Made by a program: the position numbers and the translations under genes
Notes under the pieces: generated by a model
Databases searched by the model: none
What the model saw: only the letters and a program-made list of their open reading frames with translations
Told to the model about the DNA's origin: nothing
Shown here: piece by piece, positions 9,291 to 19,259 of the stretch
Layout of the letters: every line of letters starts with the position of its first letter
Numbering within the stretch: the stretch's first letter is position 1
Assembly: GCF_000340215.1 (NCBI RefSeq)
Contig: NW_006921534.1
Location: 1,793,053-1,857,052 of the forward strand
DNA: 64,000 nucleotides
Direction: 5' to 3'
Source of the DNA: Pseudocercospora fijiensis CIRAD86
Taxonomy: Eukaryota; Ascomycota; Dothideomycetes; Mycosphaerellales; Mycosphaerellaceae

Positions 9291-11333
9291 TCATGATGAT
9301 TTCCGAATCAGTTGTGTCCGCGAATTGTGCGATTCCTCCGACTCGTCATCGTCTTCATCAGGCTCGCCGTTGTGGTCCAGCAGTCTCGTGCTCGATGGAC
9401 CGGCGTGTGGATCGTCGCCGTGATCCGCTGGGAACTGGGTTGCTCCAATCACAACTCCTTTCACCCCTTGATCTATCTCGTCCAGCTTGTAGTCATTCAT
9501 CAACAGTGCCAGCACAATGCACGGAATCGCCGCGAACACCGCAACCTTCAGAATCCTGGTCATCGTCTCTTGATAAGCAAGATTGATTGCATTGCGTGTT
9601 GGACTTCCCATCGGCCAACCGCGGGATGCAAGTGTGATGTTGCCGAAGATCTCGGCAGCCTGGTCCTGCGTTTCGGGTGGCAAGTAGAGCGCCAGCTTCT
9701 TTGGAACGCTAGACGTCCAAATTGCGCCCGAGATGCCACTACCGACAGCACCACCAATTTCCAAGAACGTCAGGAACAGCGCCGTGGCTGCAGCAACCTC
9801 CGAATGACTGGCTGAGGCCTGCACGCCAAGTTGCGCAGGTACATGGGTGAGACTACCACCTACGCCTAGGAAGATCTGCGTGCCGACAATCGTCGCTGGT
9901 GACGAGTCTTCGGTCCGGTAATGAATCATCAGGCCAAGGCCGAGCACATAAAGCATTGTGCCCAGGACCATGAATTTCTTGTACACCTTGGTATACTTGA
10001 TGGCAAAAGAAACAACAATCGAAGTGATTGTCGAAGTGAAGGTGAATGTCTGCACGATGCGGCCGGCTTTGGTGAGTGGGAGGTCCTGGACCACCAGGAG
10101 ATATGACTGAAAATATGGGTATACGGAGAGGTAAAAGGCCACTGGGAAGACATCAGCATACAGCCTCTGAGTAGGTCGGAGTTGGAAGAAGCACTTACTG
10201 AAATAGAAGAAAGAAAGAGCAAGGCCGCATAGGATGGTTTTATTCCTCCAGAAGGCTCTAGGGAAGAATGCATGAGGAGCCAGGGTCTTGTTTCTCTCCC
10301 AGAATGGAATCGCAATCAGACAAGCAGCACCGACCACAACCATGGAGATCAGGTTGGGGTTGTTCCAGCCAGCTTTGGCGGCTATTGTCAATGGAATCAA
10401 GATGAGCGTGAACGACACGCAGATGAGAACAAGTCCAAGAAGGTCCAATTCGAACCAGAGAGTTTTGATGACCTCCCACCATGATTCACCGACAAACGGC
10501 GAAGCGGGCAAGATACCACGCATCGCAGCTTTGCGCTGGTTGATGACAAGCGCCAGCGCCAAGGGTAAGAAAGCAACAGGCAGCACGACAGCCCAAATAC
10601 CATAGCCCCATCTCCAGTTTAAGTTCTTCAGTATCGTCTCAGCCAAAGCCGGGCCAAGCCACACATTGACCAGGAAAGGGATGTCCGGGATGGTGGAGCA
10701 GAGAGCTCGGTTCACCAAATCGCTCGTATCAGCGATGAAGATCTGAATGAGGATTTGAAGTCCAGTAGCTCCAGCAGAGTAGAAAATTTGCGCCGCTGCA
10801 TAGGTATTGACGCTGGTAGAGGCGGCCTGTTGGATGAAACCGATCACGTAGAATAGCACTGAGAGACCAAATGCTTCGAATCGACCAAAGACATCGGCAA
10901 CTTTGGACATGGGCGGTTTAACAACGGATAGAACGACACCTTGTATCACCAGGACTGTCGATACCATGGAGTGTGACTTGAATGCAGATGTCGCAAAGAT
11001 GGTAAGGTTGGTGGTCGTTTGTCCCTCCAATGACGTCGCGTATGCCAGCATGGCGACGCCCAAGTATGCGGCGTAGAGAGCGAATCTGGACCATGTCGAC
11101 GAGATAGCCTCGAGTCTCTTGACTCCAGCTTGTGCCGACTCATGGCTGCGTTCAGACATGACTGAGCGCGCGTCAGTGTCGGTCAACGGTGTGATTTCGC
11201 TGGCGCTGGCGCCACCCTGTTCGCGTTTCGCGGAGAAGGCGGGCGAGTCTCCCGGGCCGGCGGCTCTCTCAACGTCTGAACGAGCAGCATCAGTGTCCTC
11301 CACGGTGTGAAGCGTTCCGTAGGCCGTGGTCAT
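9291..11333 (-). CDS. siderophore-iron MFS transporter (SIT/ARN family)
   Basis: Two exons, 11333-10199 and 10141-9291, with a 57-bp intron (gtaagt...cccag) whose removal restores FYFMAFYLSVYP. Start is the first ATG (MTTAYGTLHTVED); 661 residues. About 85 polar N-terminal residues precede the first membrane segment, then about 14 hydrophobic segments as expected of the 14-TM drug:H+/siderophore group. Family marks include the segment around LEGQTTTNLTIFATSAF in helix 1 and, late in the protein, GVGGSLTHVPAQLGVQAS with ATALFLTFLEIGGAVGSGIS. The tail is acidic and cytosolic. The expected role is uptake of ferric siderophores at the plasma membrane or endosomes; the siderophore cannot be told from sequence. 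A consensus iron-GATA site lies about 70 bp upstream, fitting iron repression. No siderophore synthetase is in the window. Confidence 0.9.
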   Translation of the reverse strand: MTTAYGTLHTVEDTDAARSDVERAAGPGDSPAFSAKREQGGASASEITPLTDTDARSVMSERSHESAQAGVKRLEAISSTWSRFALYAAYLGVAMLAYATSLEGQTTTNLTIFATSAFKSHSMVSTVLVIQGVVLSVVKPPMSKVADVFGRFEAFGLSVLFYVIGFIQQAASTSVNTYAAAQIFYSAGATGLQILIQIFIADTSDLVNRALCSTIPDIPFLVNVWLGPALAETILKNLNWRWGYGIWAVVLPVAFLPLALALVINQRKAAMRGILPASPFVGESWWEVIKTLWFELDLLGLVLICVSFTLILIPLTIAAKAGWNNPNLISMVVVGAACLIAIPFWERNKTLAPHAFFPRAFWRNKTILCGLALSFFYFSKCFFQLRPTQRLYADVFPVAFYLSVYPYFQSYLLVVQDLPLTKAGRIVQTFTFTSTITSIVVSFAIKYTKVYKKFMVLGTMLYVLGLGLMIHYRTEDSSPATIVGTQIFLGVGGSLTHVPAQLGVQASASHSEVAAATALFLTFLEIGGAVGSGISGAIWTSSVPKKLALYLPPETQDQAAEIFGNITLASRGWPMGSPTRNAINLAYQETMTRILKVAVFAAIPCIVLALLMNDYKLDEIDQGVKGVVIGATQFPADHGDDPHAGPSSTRLLDHNGEPDEDDDESEESHNSRTQLIRKSS

Positions 11334-11381
11334 GGTAGTCACATTGAATATAGGGATGTCGCCAGATGCAGAAGGTTAAGC

Positions 11382-11387
11382 TTATCA
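11382..11387 (-). promoter_or_regulatory. GATA core site upstream of siderophore transporter
   Basis: TGATAA on the minus strand (HGATAR), about 50 bp before the transporter ATG and 17 bp from a longer GATA site. Paired GATA sites fit binding by an SreA/Sre1/Urbs1-type repressor. Site recognition is by consensus only. Confidence 0.5.
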
Positions 11388-11403
11388 GATGCGGATCAGA
11401 GCG

Positions 11404-11412
11404 ATCAGATAA
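11404..11412 (+). promoter_or_regulatory. ATCAGATAA, consensus iron-GATA (SreA) box
   Basis: Exact match to ATCWGATAA, the motif known for the fungal iron repressor SreA. It lies 71-79 bp upstream of the siderophore transporter ATG at 11333, a typical distance. Confidence 0.65.
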
Positions 11413-12315
11413 GATGGCGACGGCGGAGGGGAGGCATGCATGCTTCTGTAGCGATGCTGCTGCTAAGCGATGGATATATTATGACGGTGGAGATCGGGTG
11501 CCAACTGGATCGTCCCCCTTGCCTGGTGTGAGTGGACCTGAAGGAGGCAGCGGCCCTGCGCAGCCAGCAGCCAGCAGCGCTGTGGTGACGGCGGTGCGCA
11601 GCAGGCGACAAGAAAAGGCGAGAACAGGCAGTGCAGCAGGCGCACCCGCGTGTCGATTGGCCACCGTTTCGCAGTCGCTGTCGCTGTGCAGCAAATCGTA
11701 GCCACGCACGCAGGATCAAGTAGTCAAGAGATGCGCTTGATCAGCTGCAGAGAAATCATCATCATGCACCACCACAATAGGCACCGCAAGCCGGCCCCGG
11801 TCTCGGCTGGATGGATTTCCCCTACGACGTACGTTTGCCTTTGCCTTCGTGGCTTGCCGTGCCCGTGCCACGGGTACTGTAATCATAAAAGTTTCGTGGG
11901 ATGAGTGCAACAATACAAGGTGGGCAGGTTCGGAAGAAAAAGGACCTGCAGGACGGGATGCATTCTGCATGAAGAGGTACGCCGTGTGACCATGACCATG
12001 CCATGCAAGAGCGCACCTCGTTCCCGGTTCTTCCTCGAGGGACTGCCTGTTCTGCAGAACGATCAACGTCTTCCCCCGAATGCTAGTGATCGGTGACGTC
12101 CAGTCCAGCGAAATCCAAGTGGACTCGACAAGCTCAACTTCCGGCCAAGCCGCTTGACAACGTGCAACGTGGTGAAACGAGATCTCACGTCTCAGGGTCC
12201 CGAAACTATGTTTTTTTCTCTAAAGAACAGGCCAGCCGTTCAGAGGCGCCGTCTCGAAAAGGGAAAAGTCGAAGTCGTGGCAGGCATGGCATGGCATGGC
12301 AGGGTACGGGCTAAA
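11413..12315. other. intergenic, upstream of siderophore transporter
   Basis: No gene recognised. Contains short ATGGC/GGCAT direct repeats around 12280-12302. Open frames on both strands are short and overlap each other. Confidence 0.45.
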
Positions 12316-12448
12316 TACAGCGTCTTCGCGCATCGGAAGGCTATCAATTTTCCCCCATTCTGGGCTAGCAAGGGTTTGGGCCAATTGAAAACTCGGCTTC
12401 GCTGTTAAGCGTAAAAGTAATAGCCCTCCGATGCGCGAAGACGCTGTA
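12316..12448. mobile_element. 129-bp inverted-repeat element with TA flanks (MITE candidate)
   Basis: Terminal inverted repeats of 27 bp (12318-12344 and 12420-12446) begin CAG and differ at one position. They are flanked on both sides by TA (12316-12317 and 12447-12448), the target duplication of Tc1/mariner/pogo elements. The interior is about 75 bp and non-coding. Termini, size and TA duplication fit a miniature inverted-repeat transposable element. I recognise no specific family, and there is one copy in this window. A simple hairpin of other origin is the alternative. Confidence 0.6.
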
Positions 12449-12814
12449 CAGCTGCGCAAATACCCGGCCGGACAGCGGCCAACCGTAGTGTTGAGCAGTA
12501 GCCTGACGACAGTGACGAGGTAGTTCGCACGAAAGCAAGGTGTGCGAACGGCCGAACAAGGAATCATCATGGCTCATGCAACTTCGGCCCCTCCAAAGAC
12601 AGCTCTTGTCCATATACCAGCTTCGGCAAGATACAATAATGCTGATATGGCGGTCTGATAGGGCGAAACATGCATTGCAACCTTATTTGATGATGACTGT
12701 GTTTGCTGCACGATCATCTGATATCATCCCGCGTGATGGATATGGTGCATGCATGTGCGGCAAGTCTCTCGACTCAGGTATTTATCATAACGTGGCTGCT
12801 AAATATACTTTCGC
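12449..12814. other. intergenic, 3' of family X polymerase
   Basis: Nothing recognisable. Follows the inverted-repeat element and ends at the stop codon of the minus-strand polymerase gene. Confidence 0.45.
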
Positions 12815-14884
12815 TCACCCAGTGCACCGCTCCCAAGGCTCTCTATACCTGAGACCGAGCCCTTCAAACACTCTCCGCTCCGCTTCCTCGATGGTCTTTG
12901 CACGACCTTCCTTGCCCTCCTTACCTTCCCAGCTGAAATAGCCCTCAAGGTCAACAACTTCGCCGTTACCTCGATTGCGAACTCCAGAGCTGTCGAACTT
13001 CCAGCCTTTGACATTTTTCGCATAGCGCCTCAAGTCCCTCTCGAATGTTGTCCCGCCACTCCAGCCTACTACAGCACAACCCACGGTTCGCCACGGAGAA
13101 ATGATGATGTCGACCCGTCTGTGGATGTTGGGATTCTTTGCCTGTGCATTCTCGGCCAGATCCTGAGCTTTTGAAGGCCAAACTGGATTTTGCCATACAA
13201 CGAGAGCCTTGTCCAGTGTGTCAAACCCATGCCCGCCGCCTCCAGCGCGAAACGGAAGCGTCTGCTGATCTCTCTCGGAGCTGGCATTAGATACAGTCAA
13301 GGTATGGGTGATCCACTCTTCTTCCTCGAGGCTGCCTACAACGTCATTCACCAGATTCAGCGTGCAGCTCTCGTTGGGATGAGTGACCACGATGTCGACA
13401 TCTCCACTAGCCTCTTTCCCTCTGCGATAGCCACCAACGATAACGGTCTGGATGCCATCATCGCGAACCTTGACTGCATGTTTGCGAATCACTTCGCATA
13501 TCTGTTCAACCTCTGCACGAGGTATGAGGTCTTGAAATTCATCGTAGTATTTAACTCCAATTTGCTGCACACGAACCAGAGTCGACCACCCGTACTCAAC
13601 AATGTCGTCCAGCTCTCTCCAACCGCGGTCAAAATAGAAATCACGAGCGGTGGCAACACCGACGCCCCAGATGTTGTAGAACAGCCGAAGGACCTTGAGA
13701 TCCTCGTCGTTCCGAGCATCCTCAACCGCTTTGATTGTGCCTGTGTTCTTCCATTCGACCCAAAGATTTGCGATTTTGCTATCGCATCCTGGCAACGCTA
13801 AGATCTCCTTCGCAGTGCTGAACTTGTGAGTGTAAGCAGCAATGGCAGCAATGGAAGTACTGTATGCTCTCACGCCTATCTCATCATTCGTGAGGAGTCG
13901 TGCTTGCTTGATCTCTTTCAGTAGAGCGATGAAATCGTCATTTGGATTCGTCATTGGCGTCAGTCTTTGACACGCGTACTTAACGCGTGACTTGACCCAC
14001 TTCGGCATCTCAGGCGTATCGCTGGACGACCCTTCATATTCTGTAGTTGTTTGCTGCAGCAGATGAGCGTACTTGGCACTTGTCCCGTGTCCGGCTTCCC
14101 AGCTCGATGGATTGGCAGACGGAGTGACCTGGTGCGGGTGGTGATACTGGCGTTTACCAAAACGACTATACTTCGGCTTTGCATGTGAAGCATCATCTTG
14201 GGCTCGCTGGAGGATCTCGCTACCATCGGGTGGATTGGATGGTTCACCTGCGGGAGCATGTTGCAAAGTAGCGGTGAGCTTGGCGGCCTTTTGAATAGGT
14301 GGATTGTGCTTCAACGTCGCTGTTGTAGCTTCATCAACTGCTTGCAAAAGACCCATATACGTCATGTATTGGTCAAGAGGCAGGACATGACCGCTTTCTT
14401 GAGAGTCCGTAACCCATTCTATGCTGACAACTTTTACAATTCGGCCTGGTGGTAATACCTGCTCTCGCGCAAGGCTAGCGTTTAGCTCATCACGCTTTCT
14501 CTTCCTCGATAGCGCCTCGGTATCTTCAGATATAACAGTCCTTGCAGATGCACTGATCTCACACTGCCATTCTGTGGTATGCAATCCTTTGGCTTTGAGG
14601 TCGAGGCGGATTCGTGGTTTTTTGGTAGCTTTACTAAGTACGATCTCTGCCTCTCCAATATCATATGTATGGACTGCATGTGCCGCGTCCAGAGCTTCTT
14701 CCAGTTCATGCAAGTCTTCTGTGTCGAAATGAGTGGGCGATATGTAGATCGGTGGCCAAGAGCTCAGATCCAATGGCTGGGGCCCATCCTCGAGGGCAGT
14801 CGGATCCTGGTGTGCTGGCGAGGAACCATCGTGGTTGCCTTCATCCAGAGTCGAGGCCTGCGACACCGAGACATAATGAGCCAT
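12815..14884 (-). CDS. DNA polymerase family X (Pol4/Pol lambda type)
   Basis: One open frame; the first ATG is at 14884 (MAHYVSVSQAS), giving 689 residues. The N-terminal part (about residues 45-170) looks like a BRCT region (...WPPIYISPTHF...VVSIEWVTDS). Then a linker, an 8-kDa helix-hairpin-helix domain around residues 350-420 (TAKEILALPGCDSKIANLW; IWGVGVATARDFY), and fingers/palm. Catalytic marks: GGYRRGKEASGDVDIVV holds the first two metal-binding aspartates (near residue 493), and RRVDIII the third (near 590). Ends YREPWERCTG, like the C-terminal YREP..R of Pol beta/lambda. The known role is gap filling in base-excision repair and non-homologous end joining in the nucleus. No frame break is seen. 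An extra upstream exon cannot be excluded. Confidence 0.92.
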   Translation of the reverse strand: MAHYVSVSQASTLDEGNHDGSSPAHQDPTALEDGPQPLDLSSWPPIYISPTHFDTEDLHELEEALDAAHAVHTYDIGEAEIVLSKATKKPRIRLDLKAKGLHTTEWQCEISASARTVISEDTEALSRKRKRDELNASLAREQVLPPGRIVKVVSIEWVTDSQESGHVLPLDQYMTYMGLLQAVDEATTATLKHNPPIQKAAKLTATLQHAPAGEPSNPPDGSEILQRAQDDASHAKPKYSRFGKRQYHHPHQVTPSANPSSWEAGHGTSAKYAHLLQQTTTEYEGSSSDTPEMPKWVKSRVKYACQRLTPMTNPNDDFIALLKEIKQARLLTNDEIGVRAYSTSIAAIAAYTHKFSTAKEILALPGCDSKIANLWVEWKNTGTIKAVEDARNDEDLKVLRLFYNIWGVGVATARDFYFDRGWRELDDIVEYGWSTLVRVQQIGVKYYDEFQDLIPRAEVEQICEVIRKHAVKVRDDGIQTVIVGGYRRGKEASGDVDIVVTHPNESCTLNLVNDVVGSLEEEEWITHTLTVSNASSERDQQTLPFRAGGGGHGFDTLDKALVVWQNPVWPSKAQDLAENAQAKNPNIHRRVDIIISPWRTVGCAVVGWSGGTTFERDLRRYAKNVKGWKFDSSGVRNRGNGEVVDLEGYFSWEGKEGKEGRAKTIEEAERRVFEGLGLRYREPWERCTG

Positions 14885-15770
14885 ATCCAAAACCTGCAAG
14901 CTGCCGAGCTAATGTCGTATCCAAGTACTAGGAAGTGTTGTGGACCACTATCGCGTTCCAAGACTGGCAGCTTGCAATGTATTTGTTTTGATTACTAATC
15001 GTATATATATCTCAACTACCGAGGCTAGTAAACTTCAATAGCTAAAGGCTCTTAGACTCTATAACTATAGGCCTAGGTATCTTTATATTATATATAATAT
15101 AGCTATTTATAAGGTTCTAGGAATACGATACTAGTTTTAGAGAATATTATAATTTTAGTTTCTATATATATCTATACCCTAGTTTATAAAGGAAAATTTA
15201 CTAATCTTACAATTCTAAATTATAGTTATGCTTTTCTAAGTTATATAGTAGTTTGTTCTAGCTATAGTATATAGTTTAGTAGGGCTTAATATAAGTACTA
15301 GTATCTAAGTAGTAGTTCGCTACTAGTCTAGACGCGCGCTATTAATTCCCTTAGACTCTTAATTAGTAGGCTTTAAATATTTAGTTAGAAAATTAAATAT
15401 ATCTATAGCAAATACTAAGTACTACTTAGCTAGTCACTATAGTAAGAGAGAATAGAACTTTAGCTATATACTAAAATAGCGATTTAGACTTCTAACTTTA
15501 GTAGTAAATTTACTAGTAGTAAAAGTTATTAAACTTAGCTTAAAATATATAAATAAAACTTAATTATTTAGGCTATATATAGAATATATACTAAAAGAAT
15601 AGATATACTACCTTAGTAGAGGCCTAGATATATTATATATAACCCCTAATTACTAGTAGCTATCCTCTAGCTAGTAAGTCTAGTAGTATAATTCTTAGAG
15701 ATTAATAGCTTTAAGCTATACTATCTAGCTATTATAGATTTAGCTATTATACTAGTTATTTCTATTACTC

Positions 15771-15850
15771 GTCCTCCGATAAATTATATAGTTTAAAGTA
15801 TAGAATACTAATTAAAATTACTAACTTCGAAATAGAGATAGTTCGATTAG
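15771..15850. repeat. leader repeat, copy 1, before minisatellite array
   Basis: A segment starting gtcctccgataaattatata is repeated with RIP-like and indel differences at 16284-16360. Each copy is followed directly by a 12-bp array of the gtcgattagtag type, so leader plus array forms a duplicated unit. Confidence 0.75.
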
Positions 15851-16256
15851 TAGAGGTCGATTAACGGTTCGACTAATAGTTCGATTAATAGTTTAATTAA
15901 TAGTTTAATTAATAGTTTAATGAATAGTTTAATTAATAGTTTGATTAATAGTTTAATAAATAGTTTGATTAATAGTTTGATTAATAGTTTGATTAATAGT
16001 TTGATTAATAGTTTAATTAATAGCTTGATTAATAGTTTAATTAGTAGTTTAATTAATAGTTTAATTAATAGTTTAATTAATAGTTTGATTAATAGTTTGA
16101 TTAATAGTTTAATTAATAGCTTGATTAATAGTTTAATTAGTAGTTTAATTAATAGTCTAATTAATAGTTTAACTAACCGTTTAATTAGTAGTTTAATTAG
16201 TAGTTTAATCAATAGTTTAATTAGTAGTTTAATTAGTAGTTTTAGTTTAATAGAAA
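15845..16256. repeat. 12-bp minisatellite array A (ttaattaatagt)
   Basis: About 33 copies of a 12-bp unit (ttaattaatagt/ttgattaatagt). Translates to INSLINSL on one strand and LIKLLIKL on the other, giving spurious open frames (15920-16309 plus, 15847-16212 minus). Confidence 0.9.
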
Positions 16257-16283
16257 TTTTAATTAGTATTTTACTAGTAGCTA

Positions 16284-16360
16284 GTCCCCCGATAAATTAT
16301 ATAATTTAAAGTATATAGTACTAAATTACTAACTTCTAAATAGAGATAGGTCGATTAGTA
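16284..16360. repeat. leader repeat, copy 2
   Basis: Second copy of the leader at 15771-15850 (starts gtcccccgataaattatata), followed by the less mutated units of array B. Confidence 0.75.
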
Positions 16361-16440
16361 GGTCGATTAGTAGGTCGATTAGTAGATCGATTAGCAGTTT
16401 AATTAGTAGTTTAGCTAGCAGTTCGATTAGTATTTTAATT
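16347..16440. repeat. 12-bp minisatellite array B (gtcgattagtag)
   Basis: Several tandem copies of gtcgattagtag, keeping TCGA and looking nearer to the ancestral unit than array A. Degrades rightward into RIP-mutated variants up to about 16620. Confidence 0.8.
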
Positions 16441-16634
16441 ACTAGTAACGGTTTAATTTAAAATTTCGTTAGTAGTTTAAGAAGTAGTTTAACTAGTAGC
16501 TTAACTAGTAGTTTAATTAGTCGTTTTATTAGTAATTATATAAATAGCTTAATTAACTATTTAATTAATAGTTTAATTAGTAGTTCGATTACTAGTTTCA
16601 GTTTAACGAAAATTTTAATTAGTATTTTATTAGT

Positions 16635-17050
16635 AGTTTCTTTAATAGTTTTATTAGTAGTTTTATTAATAGTTTTATTAGTAGTTTTGTTAATAGTTTT
16701 GTTTCTAGTTTAGTTAGTGGTCTTAGTACTTTAATTAGTAGTCCTATTCGTAGGCTAGCTCGTAGTCTTGGTAGTTTTACTAGTAGTTTTATTAGTAGTT
16801 CTGTTAACAGTTTTATTAGTAGTTTTATTAATAGTCCTATTAGTAGTTTTACTAATAGTTTTACTATTAGTACTATTTGAGTTATTAGTTTTACTAATAG
16901 TTTTACTATTAGTACTATTTGAGTTATTAGTTTTATTATTAGTTTTATTATTAGTTCTATTATTAGGTTTACTAATAGTTTAGCTAAGAGTTTATCTAAT
17001 AGTCTATCTAATAGTTTACCTAATAGTTTAATTAATAGGTTTGTTAATAG
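16635..17050. repeat. 12-bp minisatellite array C (agttttattagt)
   Basis: Tandem 12-bp units of the type agttttattagt/agttttattaat in the same register as arrays A and B. Gives a Val/Leu-only frame (16768-16983) that is not a membrane protein. Confidence 0.85.
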
Positions 17051-17297
17051 TTTTCTTAATACCTAGTCCTACTAATAGTCTAATAGTCTAAAGTTACTAG
17101 TAGCTCTACTAATAGCTTTATTAAAATTAATAGTACTATTAGTAATCTTACTAATATTTTCGCTACGGGGACCTTTATACTAGTCGATAGGCTTTATATT
17201 TAGTAGGATATAGCTATATCTAGGTCTTTAGTATACGTTAAGCTCCTACTAAATTTTTATTAGCGTATTACGCTTATATCCGGGATTCGTTAAGCGC

Positions 17298-17412
17298 TTT
17301 CGATTTACGTTCTATGCTAAAATCCGGGGTAAGTTAAATTTCCCTTTAATATTTGTTTCGATTGACGTTCTACGCTAAAATCCGGGGTAAGTCAAATTTC
17401 CCTTCAATCTTT
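17298..17412. repeat. 58-bp tandem duplication at RIP boundary
   Basis: Two adjacent copies of a 58-bp unit beginning tttcgatt (17298-17355 and 17356-17412). They differ mostly by C-to-T changes such as gtcaaa to gttaaa; the copy next to the AT-rich tract is the mutated one. Confidence 0.8.
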
Positions 17413-17450
17413 GATTGCATATTACTTCTGCGAAATTTCTTAGCCAATCA

Positions 17451-17878
17451 TTTCGGTCTTGGCGGACAACTTGGATTTTCGCGGGCGGTGGCCGCGGTGT
17501 CTAGATTGGCAGCTGCGCTGCCAATGAAGTGATTCTATGAGCCCACGTGGCAGGTTGCTGTCATTCCCAATCCTCACAGCCGCCAGAGACCCAAAGCATG
17601 CAGTAACACATGATTGCGTCTTGGATATGACGGCTTTCTGTCATCGCCAAAAGTCGAATGCGATGTGAGACAAGAGTCAAGATCGTTCTTTGTGAGGAGA
17701 GCGTCGAAGTGACGCGATCATGTCAGCAACGACGGGACCGTGCACTCTTCGCGATTTCCTTGTCCCTGCGGAAGCGATTACGACTCTATCACAGACACGA
17801 CACCATCTCCATCACCACACGACTTCATCGATGCAGATCGTGTAAGATGTCTCCCGACAGAGGCTTCGAATATCTACT
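17451..17878. other. promoter region of mtg1
   Basis: GC-normal sequence between the RIP tract and the mtg1 start. Short open frames here are out of frame with mtg1 and have no recognisable product. Confidence 0.4.
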
Positions 17879-18969
17879 ATGACATCGTTCGTTCCACGGA
17901 GCGTGTTCCCGACACTCGAGTCGCTGCCGCGATCATACTACCTTGGCCATCATGCCGCGGGTCTTGCAAAGATGCGGACAATGCTCTCCCAGATTGACCT
18001 CATCGTCGAATGCAGAGACTATCGCATTCCAATGACTTCGCGTAACCCTATGTTCGAAGACAGCCTGGCTGGAAAAGAGCGGATGATTGTCTACACCAAA
18101 AAGGACCTAGGGAGCAGCGTCATCAAGGAAGACAAGAAGGTACATAGCGGGCAAGCGAATGCGCGGAGAGCACAAATGCTGATGTAAGTTGCATTTTGTA
18201 GAGAGAGCAAATGATACGCAAATGGCATGATCCATCGAAGGTCGTCTTCTCCAACCACAAGGACAGAAAAGATGTGCGCCGGATTTTGGACTACATCAAG
18301 GAGATCGCTGCTGCGCGTGGGAGTCTTACTGGATCTCACCTGATGGTAGTGGGCATGCCCAATGTTGGCAAATCTTCTCTGCTGAATGCGCTGCGCCGCG
18401 AAGGTGTTGGCAGGGGAAAAGTTGCCCACACCGGAGCTCAGCCTGGAATCACTCGTAAGATTGGCACTGGCGTCAAGATTGTACTGCCGGACGACACGGG
18501 CTCCGGCGCCGTATATCTGCTCGATACGCCTGGAGTGTTTATGCCATACGTGCCTGATGCGGATGCCATGCTTAAGCTCGCACTTTGCGGCAGCGTGAAG
18601 GATACAGTGGTGCCCGCATTAAATCTTGCGGACTATTTATTGTTCCTTGTAAATCTGAACGATGCTCGAGTCTATGCGGACTACTCAGAGCCCACGAATG
18701 ATGTGATGCAGCTCCTGGAAGGCATGGCAAGGAAGACGGGTCGTCTCATGAAGGGCGCGCAGCCAGACTTGGAGGGCACAGCCATCTGGATGGTCCAGCG
18801 CTGGAGAACAGGCCACCTGGGGACATTCCTCCTTGACGAGGTATCAGAGGAAGCCATTGAAAGGTATAGAAGCCTCTCGCCTTCCAGGAGCCTCAACCAG
18901 GCTCGCAAAGCAGGCAAACAAGCACTTAGAGATAGGGCGAAGGCACGAAGAGCAGGTACAAATGAATAG
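17879..18969 (+). CDS. mtg1: mitochondrial ribosome GTPase Mtg1
   Basis: Two exons, 17879-18139 and 18202-18969, intron 62 bp (gtacat...gtag, phase 0), product 342 residues. Circularly permuted GTPase motif order: first TKKDL (G4) near residue 76, then GMPNVGKSS (G1) near 139, then DTPG (G3) near 192. The N-terminus has the family pattern FVPRSVFPTLESLP..Y..GHHA and IDLIVECRDYRIP..SRNP. The family (YlqF/RbgA, Mtg1) assists late assembly of the mitochondrial large ribosomal subunit at the inner membrane. The first residues (MTSFVPRSVFP) could be part of a targeting sequence. The C-terminal tail is basic (KQALRDRAKARRAG). No odd features. Confidence 0.93.
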
Positions 18970-19259
18970 GTAATGTATTCGTGCACACTGTAAAACCATT
19001 TGCATGGGACAGCATTTGCGAGTTGCGAGTCTACAGGACCATCTCTTTGACACAGTTTCATGTCTGGAAGACAATTTTATGCTTTTATGCTCTGCCGGTG
19101 ATTAAAAATGTGCCAAGAATCGGAATCTTGAATCTGAATCAACTCCGATTGTCTCCAACTTTCAACTCCTCACTGCAAGCTCGAGTCGAGGCGAGGCGAG
19201 AGCTCCTTGCGCATTCACAACCTGGAACCGCATCGCGAATCCGTCGCGCTTCCGACGCC

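Larger units (their letters stand above)
14985..17450. repeat. AT-rich RIP-mutated tract
   Basis: An abrupt change to AT-rich sequence full of TpA and TAG/TAA triplets and nearly devoid of CpA/TpG, the signature of repeat-induced point mutation. No coding frame survives except low-complexity frames from the minisatellites. Base composition returns to normal near 17400. Confidence 0.85.

Noticed and set aside
8366..9586. 406-codon plus-strand open frame
   Set aside because: Starts in a hexamer repeat, is rich in Arg/Ser/Cys without domain, and runs antisense into the siderophore transporter; no splice or family support.
15847..16309. Leu/Ile/Lys and Ile/Asn/Ser repeat proteins on both strands
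   Set aside because: Direct translations of the 12-bp minisatellite in a RIP tract; not genes.
16768..16983. Val/Leu-only membrane-like peptide
   Set aside because: Translation of minisatellite array C; no promoter or normal codon use.
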